A stretch of 24,366 nucleotides of DNA, from assembly GCA_047973025.1 (NCBI GenBank), contig JBKEBE010000116.1:1-24366 (forward strand), given 5' to 3'. Below are positions 1-7,980 of this stretch, one piece after another; positions within the stretch are counted from its first letter, which is position 1; the number at the start of each line of letters is the position of its first letter. This stretch comes from UPXZ01 sp047973025. Lineage in GTDB: Bacteria; Bacteroidota; Bacteroidia; Bacteroidales; Paludibacteraceae. A program made the translations under genes and the position numbers. Below the pieces are notes generated by a model. It made no database searches and was not told the origin of the DNA. It saw only the letters and a list, made by a program, of their open reading frames with translations.

Positions 1-297
1 CAAATGAAAGGAAATCCAAAAACTGCAAAAATTGCATACGAACTACGAAAATTGAGAGAACGAGGTGCTATAAAAAAGAGTAAAGGCTCTAATAACTATA
101 CACTTACACAAGAAGGATATGTGTGGTTGTATTACTCCTTATTTAATCAGAACTATTTTGTAACCCCATCACTATCAATGAGTATTGAAAAAACAAAAAA
201 AGGACAATCAGAAAATCCATCAAATATTGAAAAAGCATATTCGATGATAAAAGACGCTATGAGGCTTGTTATAAGCGAATTAAATATTCTTGCGTAA
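1..297 (+). CDS. C-terminal end of a winged-helix-like protein, possibly mobile-element encoded (5' end outside window)
   Basis: The reading frame is open from the first base (a CAA codon precedes the first ATG at 4), so this is probably the tail of a longer protein rather than a 97-residue gene. Residues about 10-45 read like a winged helix: a recognition-helix stretch (AYELRKLRERGAIKK) followed by a wing (NNYTLTQEGYVWL). Similar 'KLR..G.I.K...YTLT..G' tails occur at the C-termini of some transposase-like proteins, but I cannot assign a family. The DNA is visibly more AT-rich than the genes to its right. It stops 5 bp before a perfect hairpin and lies beside a truncated sensor gene, which fits a mobile element that inserted there. 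The mobile-element assignment is inference. Confidence 0.45.
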   Translation, partial: QMKGNPKTAKIAYELRKLRERGAIKKSKGSNNYTLTQEGYVWLYYSLFNQNYFVTPSLSMSIEKTKKGQSENPSNIEKAYSMIKDAMRLVISELNILA

Positions 298-302
298 AAT
301 AA

Positions 303-327
303 AAAACGTAAATAAAATTTACGTTTT
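303..327. terminator. Perfect 11-bp hairpin, likely bidirectional terminator
   Basis: The arms AAAACGTAAAT (303-313) and ATTTACGTTTT (317-327) are exact reverse complements around a 3-base AAA loop. The hairpin starts 5 bp after the stop codon of the first gene. Short T-runs follow it on both strands, longer on the - strand. It could equally be the end structure of an inserted element. Confidence 0.55.
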
Positions 328-329
328 AG

Positions 330-767
330 AAAAGTAAAAACATAAAGTTTATTCTGTTCCGAACTCCAAAGATTTTTCACACCATACGCAATCGCATCAA
401 CATTTTCGCGTTGAATAATACGCATTTTACCCGTGAACATATCATACACGTTTACACCATTTTGACTATGGATGAACACTTGTCCGTTTTTGTTTCCGCA
501 AATATTTTTGATTAAACTTCCATTCAACGAATTACTGTCATTCAGCACCGGTTTGATTACTTCCATCGTATTGCCGTTGTAGCGGCTAATGCCTTCTCGT
601 GTTCCAAACCACATAATACCAAGTTCATCCTGATAAATAGTCATGACGGATAGCTGAGACAATCCCTGTTCGATAGCGATTTTGGAAAAATAGATTTCAT
701 CTGCCGCTTTCGTGCTCGCGTGTACAAGCAGAAGACATAGAGCGAAAGGTAAAAATTTGCTACGCAT
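330..767 (-). pseudogene. 5' remnant of a hybrid two-component sensor (two-component regulator propeller)
   Basis: Read from the ATG at 767, the product starts with a signal peptide (MRSKFLPFALCLLLVHAS). It continues with the typical start of a periplasmic Reg_prop beta-propeller: a 'KIAIEQGLSQLSV' motif, then one 'GIMWFGTREGISRYNG' repeat and a degenerate second repeat (GQVFIHSQNGVNVYD). Intact Bacteroidetes hybrid two-component proteins of this kind run to roughly 1,300 residues, with propeller, Y_Y_Y, kinase, receiver and AraC domains. Here recognisable sequence ends after about 140 residues near 340. The frame stays open to 153, but that stretch is antisense to the neighbouring gene and lacks propeller motifs. 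I infer that an insertion or deletion removed the rest. Upstream Met codons (821) are less likely starts because a -7 box lies at 809-816. Confidence 0.75.
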
Positions 768-808
768 AACATTCGTTTTCGGTTCTTGAGCTACGGTTAT
801 TTGGCTGA

Positions 809-816
809 CAAATTTA
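809..816 (-). promoter_or_regulatory. -7 box of the truncated sensor gene
   Basis: TAAATTTG on the - strand matches TAnnTTTG and lies 41 bp upstream of the ATG at 767. No convincing -33 TTTG is seen at the usual distance. The box sits just inside the longest open frame, which argues for the shorter start at 767. Confidence 0.45.
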
Positions 817-1094
817 CACATATTTCAGGTCGATTAACGAGTATGCTGGTGCAAAATTGTCCGTAAATAGTCGTTCTTTTGTTCGATTAACACTTGATGT
901 TATGTATTTTATTCTATACGATAGGAGAGAAATGTATAATTTTGTCGTCTTTTCTACATATAGTTGTTAAAAAAAAATCGCATGTACTACTCATACCGAT
1001 TCTATATAGTTCTTTACTGATCAATAAATCTGTAAATTTTGGCTTTAGAATGGATTGATTGCCAATCAAAAACAACGTTTTTCTTTATTTTTCA
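817..1094. other. AT-rich intergenic region between the divergent sensor remnant and FAD-dehydrogenase gene
   Basis: No open frame here resembles a protein. A lone -7-like box (TAATTTTG, 937-944, + strand) has no gene directly after it and no -33 partner. A short inverted repeat (GATTG then CAATC, about 1053-1067) lies upstream of the dehydrogenase promoter. Nothing else is recognised. Confidence 0.4.
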
Positions 1095-1102
1095 TATCTT
1101 TG
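1095..1102 (+). promoter_or_regulatory. -7 box for the FAD-dehydrogenase gene
   Basis: TATCTTTG matches TAnnTTTG and ends 20 bp upstream of the ATG at 1123. A matching -33 TTTG is not evident 19 bp further up, so only the -7 box is claimed. Confidence 0.5.
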
Positions 1103-1122
1103 TCATTTAAAAATCTATTTTT

Positions 1123-2688
1123 ATGAAAACCCATCTCCAACTCATTCTTACACCTGAACAGGCATTCAAAGAAGAATTACTGCACCAAGAAATAGCTAAA
1201 AAACTTCACTTGGATACAAATGAGATTAAGGGAGTACGGATTTCGAGAAAGTCCATTGACGCACGTTCAACACCTAAAATAAATATTGCCGTTGAAGTAT
1301 TGGTAAACGAAATTCCGGAAGAACTTAAAGTAGAACTTGATTATAAATTTGTGGGAGACAAGACTTCCGTGTTGGTCGTAGGTGCCGGACCGGCAGGTTT
1401 TTTTGCCGCTTTGAAATTATTAAAACTGGGAATAAAACCCATATTAATTGACCGAGGAAAAGAAGTTCATGAACGAAAAGTAGATATTGCCCAACTGAAC
1501 CGAAATAAAGGGGTTAATCCGGATTCCAATTATTGCTTCGGCGAAGGAGGTGCCGGCACTTTCTCCGATGGAAAACTTTATACCCGCTCCAAGAAAAAGG
1601 GAAATGTACAAGGGGTTCTCGAAACATTCCATTTTCACGGCGCGGATGACAAAATACTTTACGAGGCGCATCCACACGTTGGCTCCGACAAACTCCCCCT
1701 TATTGTCGAAAGCATGCGGAAAACAATCATCAGCTACGGCGGAGAAGTACACTATGACCAGACCGTAAGCAATCTGCTGATTGAAAATGACAAGGTACGA
1801 GGTTGCAAAACCGAATCCGGCAAAATTTTCGAAGCAGACGCTCTGATTCTCGCCACAGGGCATTCCGCGCACAATATCTATGAAATGCTTCACAAGCAAA
1901 ATATTGAGTTGGAACCGAAAGGATTTGCCATGGGTGTTCGGGTAGAGCATCCGCAAAATTTAATCGACAGTATTCAATACCATACGAAGAAAAGAGACGA
2001 ATACCTTCCGGCAGCGGCTTATTCGCTCGTTGAGCAAGTGGACGGGCGTGGCGTGTATTCGTTCTGTATGTGTCCCGGTGGACACATTGTACCCGCCGGC
2101 ACTTCGTCCGAAAGTATCGTGGTAAACGGGATGTCGGTATCGCGTCGCAACTCGCCTTATGCCAATTCGGGCATCGTAGTGGAAATTCAACCGGATGATG
2201 TCCCTGTCGAATTTGAAAAATTTGGGGTCCTGAAAGGGCTTAAATTCCAACAATACGTTGAGAATCTCGCGTTCCGGAACAATGGCGGAAAAGGCATTAC
2301 GGCACCTGCTCAAAGACTTCAGGATTTTGTAAATGGGCGTTTGTCCGCCGACTTACCCGAATGCTCCTACCTTCCCGGCGTAGTTTCTTCACCGCTTCAT
2401 TTTTGGCTACCGGAACTGATTAGTAAAAGGTTGCGACAAGCATTTAAGCTGTTTGATCGAAAAATGCACGGTTATTTGACGAACGAAGCCGTCATACTGG
2501 GGGTTGAATCACGCTCTTCATCCCCTATTCGGATTCCCCGCGATCCGGATTCGCTTCAGCATATTCGTATCAAAGGACTTTTCCCCGCGGGGGAAGGCGC
2601 GGGCTATTCGGGAGGAATAACGTCTTCGGCTATTGATGGCGAGAATTGTGCCATGAAGGCGGCGGAATACATTACATCATTCCATTGA
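1123..2688 (+). CDS. FAD-dependent dehydrogenase (COG2509-like NAD(P)/FAD oxidoreductase)
   Basis: A 521-residue cytoplasmic flavoprotein. Residues 83-110 form the Rossmann dinucleotide-binding motif (VLVVGAGPAGFFAALKLL, ending in an acidic LIDRG). A glycine-rich segment follows (FGEGGAGTFSDGKLYTR), then a second nucleotide-contact region (ALILATGHSAHNIYEML) and a C-terminal flavin-contact motif (LFPAGEGAGYSGGITSSA). The roughly 80 residues before the Rossmann motif are usual in this family of uncharacterised dehydrogenases, and the length is normal. Substrate and electron partner are unknown. The gene stands alone on its strand with its own -7 box, and its last 17 bp overlap the convergent flippase gene. 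The family call is strong. No specific reaction can be given. Confidence 0.88.
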   Translation: MKTHLQLILTPEQAFKEELLHQEIAKKLHLDTNEIKGVRISRKSIDARSTPKINIAVEVLVNEIPEELKVELDYKFVGDKTSVLVVGAGPAGFFAALKLLKLGIKPILIDRGKEVHERKVDIAQLNRNKGVNPDSNYCFGEGGAGTFSDGKLYTRSKKKGNVQGVLETFHFHGADDKILYEAHPHVGSDKLPLIVESMRKTIISYGGEVHYDQTVSNLLIENDKVRGCKTESGKIFEADALILATGHSAHNIYEMLHKQNIELEPKGFAMGVRVEHPQNLIDSIQYHTKKRDEYLPAAAYSLVEQVDGRGVYSFCMCPGGHIVPAGTSSESIVVNGMSVSRRNSPYANSGIVVEIQPDDVPVEFEKFGVLKGLKFQQYVENLAFRNNGGKGITAPAQRLQDFVNGRLSADLPECSYLPGVVSSPLHFWLPELISKRLRQAFKLFDRKMHGYLTNEAVILGVESRSSSPIRIPRDPDSLQHIRIKGLFPAGEGAGYSGGITSSAIDGENCAMKAAEYITSFH

Positions 2689-3958
2689 TTTGTCTTTTCA
2701 AAAACACATAGTGGATTGAAACCTTAAAAATGGCACCGACAATGGATGAGTAAGCAACTCCGATTAATCCGAAAAAATACCAGCCAACCAATATCACGAT
2801 TAAATTAAAAAAGAGTGAAGATATCTGTCCATAAGCCGTGTAATCCATCCTTCCAAGTCCGAAAAGTGCGGCGGATTGAATTTGGTTATACATGAGAATC
2901 GACCAGCCTACGCTTAGCGGAATAAAATATTTTAACGACTCGCCGTACTTCCCCGAAAATAGAACCGGCAGGGATGGCACAGCAACCAGTACGACCACCG
3001 CGAATGTTCCAAGAATTATCAATACCAGCAGTTTCGAATACCTTTTATAGGCGTTGACAAATTCGGTTTTACGCGTTGCCATTTCCGAGAAATAGGGCAA
3101 TGTTATCTGTTGTACGGTTGACGGAATCATCCGTAATACAACCGTCAGTGTCAACGCAAAGCCGTAATACCCAATCTCGAACATGTCTTTTACCAAGAAG
3201 TTCAGAATCAGAATATCGGCGTAAGCCGATAAGTCGGCAAAAAGTGTAGTCATAAAGGATGGTCTTGAATACTTCCAATGGAGTCTGAAAAGCTCCTTTC
3301 GAGACGATTTATCAGTAATGTCCGAAAACAGGCTATAAGAAGACTTTTCCCGCCTGAAACAGGCTGCCAAAATAATAATTATACTGAGATTGTAAGCCCA
3401 ATAGTAGCCTTTGATACCCAGAAAATAGGTGAGTAATACGATACCGACGACGGCTAATAATTTGTTGATTACAGTCAGGCGGGAAATTAATTTCACTTGC
3501 TTGCGGGCGAGAAAATACGAGACAAAAACGGAGAATAGAGAATTAGAAACAAGCGGAAAAAGCGCAAGTGGCACTAATTGCCGAACCAATTTATCGGAGG
3601 TCATTACGTCGGCTGAATTGATTATTAGAACAACAACATAGGTTATGCCGGTGGAAAGTATTGTGAAAAAGAAACCGCTTTTAAAAATTCGTCTTTTTTC
3701 TGATTCATCGACCCGCTCCGAACACAATTTCAGCGTGGAACTATTGAACCCCATTCCGCCGATAATGGTGAAGATGGAAAAAAACGTCTGAAGCACTTTT
3801 ATACGCCCCACATCGTCCGGCGATAATATACCGGCTACAAAAATCTGCGACCCAAACGCGACGATCTGTACCAACGTATTGGCGGAAAGCAAATTAAAGA
3901 AACCCTTTTCGTTTACATTCCGAAAAAATGTCGTAAAAGTTGAATTCGTTTTTTTCAA
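2672..3958 (-). CDS. Wzx-type polysaccharide/oligosaccharide flippase
   Basis: A 428-residue, highly hydrophobic protein with about a dozen predicted membrane segments spread along its length, matching the MATE/MOP-superfamily polysaccharide flippases in size and character. The N-terminal segment (GFFNLLSANTLVQIVAFGSQIFVAGILSP, given here in part as NLLSANTLVQIVAFGSQ) is typical of the family. It should move a lipid-linked oligosaccharide, or a similar amphipathic precursor, across the inner membrane. Its ATG overlaps the stop of the asparagine-synthase-like gene by 4 bp (ATGA type), so translation is probably coupled, and it is the last gene of the four-gene run. Its 3' end overlaps the convergent dehydrogenase gene by 17 bp, leaving no room for an intergenic terminator. 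The substrate cannot be told from sequence. Confidence 0.85.
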   Translation of the reverse strand: MKKTNSTFTTFFRNVNEKGFFNLLSANTLVQIVAFGSQIFVAGILSPDDVGRIKVLQTFFSIFTIIGGMGFNSSTLKLCSERVDESEKRRIFKSGFFFTILSTGITYVVVLIINSADVMTSDKLVRQLVPLALFPLVSNSLFSVFVSYFLARKQVKLISRLTVINKLLAVVGIVLLTYFLGIKGYYWAYNLSIIIILAACFRREKSSYSLFSDITDKSSRKELFRLHWKYSRPSFMTTLFADLSAYADILILNFLVKDMFEIGYYGFALTLTVVLRMIPSTVQQITLPYFSEMATRKTEFVNAYKRYSKLLVLIILGTFAVVVLVAVPSLPVLFSGKYGESLKYFIPLSVGWSILMYNQIQSAALFGLGRMDYTAYGQISSLFFNLIVILVGWYFFGLIGVAYSSIVGAIFKVSIHYVFLKRQINGMM

Positions 3959-5553
3959 TTTTTCTCTTTATTGCTTGACGTGATCTCATTGATATGTTGC
4001 AGATACCAATACATAAGGGTTACGTTTCCTTTTAGCTCATCATCTCGCAACTGCTTGTTTTTCAGCAACAATTCTTCTTTTAACGGCTTCGTCATTTCGT
4101 CGTATCCTACGGAATCTTCTCCGGAAGCCAACGCGTTAATCATCCTTTCCGGTAGCAGCCGTTTTATCTTATTTTTTACAATTTGCAGGTTTATTCTAAA
4201 GTTGTTCGCTTGTAAGCGACGATGTGTAATATCTACATCGTATTTTTTAAACAAATAGTCGGACAGGTATTGATTGTAAAACCGGTTGTACAACTTCATT
4301 TCCAACGGCAAACGCTTGAAAAAATCCAACATCTCGTTATCCCAAAAGGGCAGTAATACTTGATAGCCAAAAAATTCGTAAATGCGTGGCGCATTGTTAA
4401 TAAATCGAGTTAATTTTATCTCCATAACGACGGCATCCAATATTGAGTGGGGAAGATACGATTCTTCATATTTCTGCTCAACAGTCTTTCTTATTTTATC
4501 GAAGAAAACTTTTCTCTCTACCGAATTCTCGATTTCATTCTTTGACCATATAATTCCAATTACAGAATTGACAAGTTTTCTTCCGGAAAAATTATTTTTG
4601 ACAGATGCTTTAGTTAATTGACTCCCTCCCAAAAAATCTCCCGAATGCCCGGGTACAAAAAAAGCGTCTTTACCGATTACTCCTTTTTCAGTCAATTCTT
4701 TGAGCGCGAAATACTCAAACATAAAAATGAAACCACTCAGCGAACCGGCGAATCTGTAATAGTCTTCAAATCGTTTTTCGGATTTATACCGGCTGACTAT
4801 ATCCGGATTGCAATTATCTATGAAATAGTGTTCGTATCCAAGCCGGGAAGCTACGTCTCGCGCATTTATCGCGTCGGCACTACCTTCACGCCCCACGGTG
4901 TAACAAATTATATTCTCGTAACCGCATTCTTTCAGCATACAGAGTATAAGTCTTGAATCGTACCCACCACTCAAAGGCACGACCAACTGTCGTCCATCGG
5001 CATATTGAACCAATCTTTTGAAAGTTTTGTCAAGTGCGACTCTGAAGGCTTCATCATAATCAATCGAAATAATCTCCTCCTGTTTGACACAATAGGTGTA
5101 GTACGGCTTTTGAGTCCACTTTCCGTTTGAAAAAAGTGTATAATGTAACGGCTGAGCCTGAAGAATATCTTTGATTAAAGTTCCGTTTCCGACTGTAACG
5201 TAAAGATTTTTATATTCGGCGACACCTTCCGGATTTTGTACATCATTTTCGTTGAGCAACGCATAGGGATCATCCGATATTCGAAAATCATTTTCTTCCT
5301 GTCTGAAAAACAGTGGGTAAACCCTTGTCTTATCCATAACAATGGCTTTGAAATTCGGTTTGTCGATAAGGACACAGAAAATACCGTTTGCTTCGTTAAG
5401 TACGTTCAGTAACGATTCTTCGTCGCAAACAGGCGAAAACAATTGACAAAGCGACTCGTTTTCACATATTTCGGATTTACTGTCAAAACAATAGCCTTTT
5501 ACATGCAGGTTATCAGCACTATACCACTTTTTGTAACACAAATCAATGATCAT
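3955..5553 (-). CDS. Asparagine-synthase-like ATP-dependent amide-forming protein lacking the N-terminal glutaminase cysteine
   Basis: A 532-residue protein with asparagine synthetase B architecture. Residues 1-100 resemble a degenerate class II glutamine amidotransferase fold (GIFCVLIDKP..., then VYPLFFRQEENDFRISDDPYAL in pieces). The ATP-pyrophosphatase domain follows, with the P-loop motif SGGYDSR at 195-201, GHSGDFLGG at 302-310 (normally G-E-x-SDE-x-GGY) and a late YQVLLPFWD motif. Position 2 is Ile, not the nucleophilic Cys used to release ammonia from glutamine, so it probably does not use glutamine in the normal way. Such homologues occur in surface-polysaccharide and peptide-modification clusters. 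Translation is coupled to the flippase downstream, and the hexapeptide acyltransferase gene ends 22 bp upstream. Role in the operon: possibly amidation or another acyl-adenylate transfer on a precursor, which is inference. Confidence 0.78.
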   Translation of the reverse strand: MIIDLCYKKWYSADNLHVKGYCFDSKSEICENESLCQLFSPVCDEESLLNVLNEANGIFCVLIDKPNFKAIVMDKTRVYPLFFRQEENDFRISDDPYALLNENDVQNPEGVAEYKNLYVTVGNGTLIKDILQAQPLHYTLFSNGKWTQKPYYTYCVKQEEIISIDYDEAFRVALDKTFKRLVQYADGRQLVVPLSGGYDSRLILCMLKECGYENIICYTVGREGSADAINARDVASRLGYEHYFIDNCNPDIVSRYKSEKRFEDYYRFAGSLSGFIFMFEYFALKELTEKGVIGKDAFFVPGHSGDFLGGSQLTKASVKNNFSGRKLVNSVIGIIWSKNEIENSVERKVFFDKIRKTVEQKYEESYLPHSILDAVVMEIKLTRFINNAPRIYEFFGYQVLLPFWDNEMLDFFKRLPLEMKLYNRFYNQYLSDYLFKKYDVDITHRRLQANNFRINLQIVKNKIKRLLPERMINALASGEDSVGYDEMTKPLKEELLLKNKQLRDDELKGNVTLMYWYLQHINEITSSNKEKN

Positions 5554-5575
5554 TCTATTTTCGTTTTACGGGTGG

Positions 5576-6169
5576 TCAATTTAAGATTTCCTGTTCACAA
5601 TCCCATTCGTAGGGTTTTGTCTTTTCTACGATTTGAAGCGAATTTTCCGTTTGAAAAACAACGCTGTTGTCGGGAATATCTTTCCGTATAACGCATCCCG
5701 CTCCGATGGTTACGTTATTTCCGATAACTACACCGGCTGTTATCGTACAATTCGCGCCAATCCAGACGTTATTGCCGATAGTTACGCCCTTTTTATACCC
5801 GATTTTCCGAACATCGTATTTATCATGATTCGTGGTAGTTATTACCGTATTGGGTCCCATTTCAATGTTATTGCCCATTTTTAGACCACCATACGCGTTG
5901 ATATACTGCCCCATATTATCGCCTGGGTCGCAACAGATGCCTTTTTCGATAAACTGCCAGCCGATGACTTTGCTCCTGAAATCAACGGGCCAAGGGACGC
6001 GTCCATTTATTCTGAATATTTTCTGCCGAATGCCATAACTCAATAATACGCGATAATTAGGCGTATAGCCTTTTCTGGGACGTTTGTATTGTGGATACAA
6101 CCCTTTTACGATAACTCGGAATATACGGTCATCAATGAAATAAAGTATTTTTTTTAAAAAAAAATTCAT
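5576..6169 (-). CDS. Hexapeptide-repeat (left-handed beta-helix) O-acyltransferase
   Basis: A 197-residue protein of the CatB/LacA/WbbJ acyltransferase type. From about residue 75 it carries imperfect hexapeptide turns, clearest at GVTIGNNVWIGANCTITAG and VVIGNNVTIGAGCVI. A TTNHDKYD motif puts the likely catalytic His at residue 115. The N-terminal 60 residues are basic and partly hydrophobic, which is common in acyltransferases acting on lipid-linked sugars. The reaction is probably transfer of an acetyl group from acetyl-CoA to a sugar hydroxyl. It lies 21 bp downstream of the FemAB/GNAT-like gene and 22 bp upstream of the asparagine-synthase-like gene on the same strand, so it is almost certainly part of the operon. 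The acceptor is unknown. Confidence 0.85.
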   Translation of the reverse strand: MNFFLKKILYFIDDRIFRVIVKGLYPQYKRPRKGYTPNYRVLLSYGIRQKIFRINGRVPWPVDFRSKVIGWQFIEKGICCDPGDNMGQYINAYGGLKMGNNIEMGPNTVITTTNHDKYDVRKIGYKKGVTIGNNVWIGANCTITAGVVIGNNVTIGAGCVIRKDIPDNSVVFQTENSLQIVEKTKPYEWDCEQEILN

Positions 6170-6190
6170 GCGGTCTTGGATACTGTTCGG

Positions 6191-7144
6191 TTATTTTTTG
6201 AGTAATTTGAAAATAACGCGACTTCTGAACGAATTGTATTTTTTAAGGTTGAAGTAGGCGCGTTGAGTCGTACCAAAACGTGAAAACGAACTTTCAATAT
6301 TTTCATTCATACTGCCTTCAAAATCGAAAATCTTCACTTTGTCAGACATGTATTTTATCGCTTCGTATATCATCAACGAACTTCCCCCAAAACTATTGTA
6401 TTCGGGGTTTATGGTAGTCATCAGGTTGTAGCAGCGTTCACTATCCCACACCAGAAAAATTGCCGCATGAATTGTTTCAGATTTATCGGCTACTGCAATT
6501 ATTTTTCCCTGCCCTTTAGCCAAAGCGGTATCATGCAGATTTAGAAAAAAAGGTTCGGTAAATAAAACGGATTTATTTTTCAGCTTTCTGTATCGGGTCA
6601 AATGCTCATAAAAAGCTCGACCGCTCATATTTTCAAGCACGTGAAGGTGTTTTTGTGCTTTCTTTATACGCGCTTGCTTATCTTTACCAAAAGACTTTAG
6701 ACACGTTAGTGGAGTAGAAATATCATTGATCTGATAGGTGTATCTGGTCGTTTGCGAAAATCCCTGCCAATAAAAAGGCAACCAATTTGAAAAATTCAAG
6801 GAAAAATTTTGATTAAAATAGTCAAACCCAGATTTATTCAACTTTTCTATCAATGCAGTGGTTGCTACCTTTTCATACTTGATTTTTTCATTTACCGACA
6901 TCGTAGGGTCATAAATAAGCCAAACTCCGTTGTACTGGGTTAACTGTGGTTGGATAACAATCTTCATGCCCATTTTCTTCACAAAATAGCAGACAAAAAT
7001 TCCTTTTATCTCATTATCCTCTTCATACAGAAACACTTCCCAGTAGGCATTAGACTTGCAGACTGCATCCATCCACCAAGGTTGCAAAAACAAGGGGACT
7101 TCATTGGATGCACAAAAACGGCAGTATTTTTCTTTATTGGACAC
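6191..7144 (-). CDS. FemAB/GNAT-like acyltransferase, first gene of the surface-modification operon (GTG start)
   Basis: A 317-residue cytoplasmic acyltransferase of the double-GNAT type (Acetyltransf_6/FemAB-like). Recognisable parts are the N-terminal signature CRFCASNEVPLFLQPWWMDAV, here in pieces as VPLFLQPWWMDAVC, a central lysine/arginine-rich stretch (KQARIKKAQKHL), and a C-terminal GNAT half with FGGSSLMIYEAIKYM followed by IFDFEGSMNENIESSFSRFG. Relatives attach acyl or aminoacyl groups, and the acceptor here is unknown. The longest frame begins with TTG at 7177, but that codon lies inside the -7 box at 7175-7182. GTG at 7144 (VSNKEKYCRFC) matches the usual family start and leaves a short leader. 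This appears to be the promoter-proximal gene of the four-gene run. Confidence 0.8.
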   Translation of the reverse strand: MSNKEKYCRFCASNEVPLFLQPWWMDAVCKSNAYWEVFLYEEDNEIKGIFVCYFVKKMGMKIVIQPQLTQYNGVWLIYDPTMSVNEKIKYEKVATTALIEKLNKSGFDYFNQNFSLNFSNWLPFYWQGFSQTTRYTYQINDISTPLTCLKSFGKDKQARIKKAQKHLHVLENMSGRAFYEHLTRYRKLKNKSVLFTEPFFLNLHDTALAKGQGKIIAVADKSETIHAAIFLVWDSERCYNLMTTINPEYNSFGGSSLMIYEAIKYMSDKVKIFDFEGSMNENIESSFSRFGTTQRAYFNLKKYNSFRSRVIFKLLKK

Positions 7145-7174
7145 CTTAGATTCTATCTGATTAGCTTGTAAAAA

Positions 7175-7209
7175 CAAAATTACAGTTTTTCTTCAGATTT
7201 TCAACAAAA
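7175..7209 (-). promoter_or_regulatory. Promoter of the four-gene surface-modification operon
   Basis: On the - strand, TTTTGTTG (7209-7202), 19 bp, then TAATTTTG (7182-7175) closely fits the Bacteroidetes -33/-7 consensus. The -7 box overlaps the TTG at 7177 and so rules it out as the start codon. The first fitting start downstream is GTG at 7144. Confidence 0.65.
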
Positions 7210-7357
7210 TATCCGAAGAATCGTTACACGGCAAAAAAAACATCATTATCTTGATTTCGTGTGAGAAAACAGGTAAACGGACTCTGTCGGCTTGATAGAA
7301 TCAAAATAGAAAAAATGAATTTTAGAACCCACTTTATGTTTTGATGAAAAAAGTATG

Positions 7358-7365
7358 TAATTTTG
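7358..7365 (+). promoter_or_regulatory. -7 box for smpB
   Basis: TAATTTTG matches TAnnTTTG and ends 27 bp upstream of the ATG at 7393. A TTTTG at 7339-7343 is too close (14 bp) to be a standard -33 partner. Confidence 0.5.
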
Positions 7366-7392
7366 TAACTCATTTCACTTACTTTATCCTTG

Positions 7393-7848
7393 ATGCATAA
7401 GAAATCAAATATCCAAATTAAAAATAAACGCGCTACATTTGATTACGAAATTTTGGATCGGTATGTTGCCGGCATTCAGCTCTTTGGGACTGAGATTAAA
7501 TCGATCCGAGATGGTAAGGCTTCATTGACCGAAACGTATTGTACATTTATCAACAACGAGCTTTGGGTAAAAAACATGAATATTTCCACCTATTTTTTCG
7601 GTACCTACAACAATCATGAACCACGACGCGACCGAAAACTCCTTTTAAATAAAAAGGAACTCCGAAAACTGCTACGTGCTACCAAAGAAACCGGAAATAC
7701 GATTGTTCCAATCAAGCTATTTATTAATGAAAATGGGTTGGCAAAAATAGAAATCGGACTTGCGCGAGGAAAGAAGATGTATGATAAACGCCAAACTTTG
7801 AAAGAAAAAGATGATAGGCGAGAAATAGACAGGGCGATGAAAAATTAA
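7393..7848 (+). CDS. smpB: SsrA-binding protein SmpB
   Basis: A 151-residue protein that binds tmRNA and brings it to stalled ribosomes for trans-translation. Family motifs are clear: NKRATFDYEILDRYVAGI near the start, LFGTEIKSIRDGKASL, a central KLLLNKKELRKLL, the IPIK-like VPIKLFINENGLAKIEIGLARGKK (given here in part as GLAKIEIGLARGKK), and a basic C-terminal tail with KKMYDKRQTLKEKD. Length is normal. The frame is also open from a TTG at 7390, but the ATG directly after it is the natural start. No tmRNA gene is seen in the window. The gene is transcribed divergently from the surface-modification operon. Confidence 0.96.
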   Translation: MHKKSNIQIKNKRATFDYEILDRYVAGIQLFGTEIKSIRDGKASLTETYCTFINNELWVKNMNISTYFFGTYNNHEPRRDRKLLLNKKELRKLLRATKETGNTIVPIKLFINENGLAKIEIGLARGKKMYDKRQTLKEKDDRREIDRAMKN

Positions 7849-7925
7849 TTATTTTGTAAAAAAGTCCACTACACAATTTTACTAGGAAATGATGAAATAA
7901 TGTGCCAAAAGCTGAAAAACAAAAT

Positions 7926-7960
7926 GAGAGAATCTCATACAAAGACTCTCCCTTTTTTTT
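7926..7960. terminator. Probable terminator shared by smpB and the convergent barrel gene
   Basis: GAGAG (7926-7930) can pair with CTCTC (7946-7950), followed on the + strand by a run of eight T (7953-7960). On the - strand the same stem is followed by ATTTTGTTTTT. An alternative inner stem, ATGAGA/TCTCAT around GAA (7924-7938), overlaps it. The stem is short, so the call is tentative. Confidence 0.4.
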
Positions 7961-7980
7961 ATCCTTTTTGATAGTAAAAT

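Noticed and set aside
153..329. Extension of the sensor reading frame past 330 on the - strand
   Set aside because: It is antisense to the winged-helix gene, lacks propeller motifs and reads as hydrophobic noise, so the real remnant ends near 340.
937..944. Lone TAATTTTG box as the promoter of a small RNA
   Set aside because: It has no -33 partner, no structured downstream sequence and no terminator. AT-rich gaps produce such boxes by chance.
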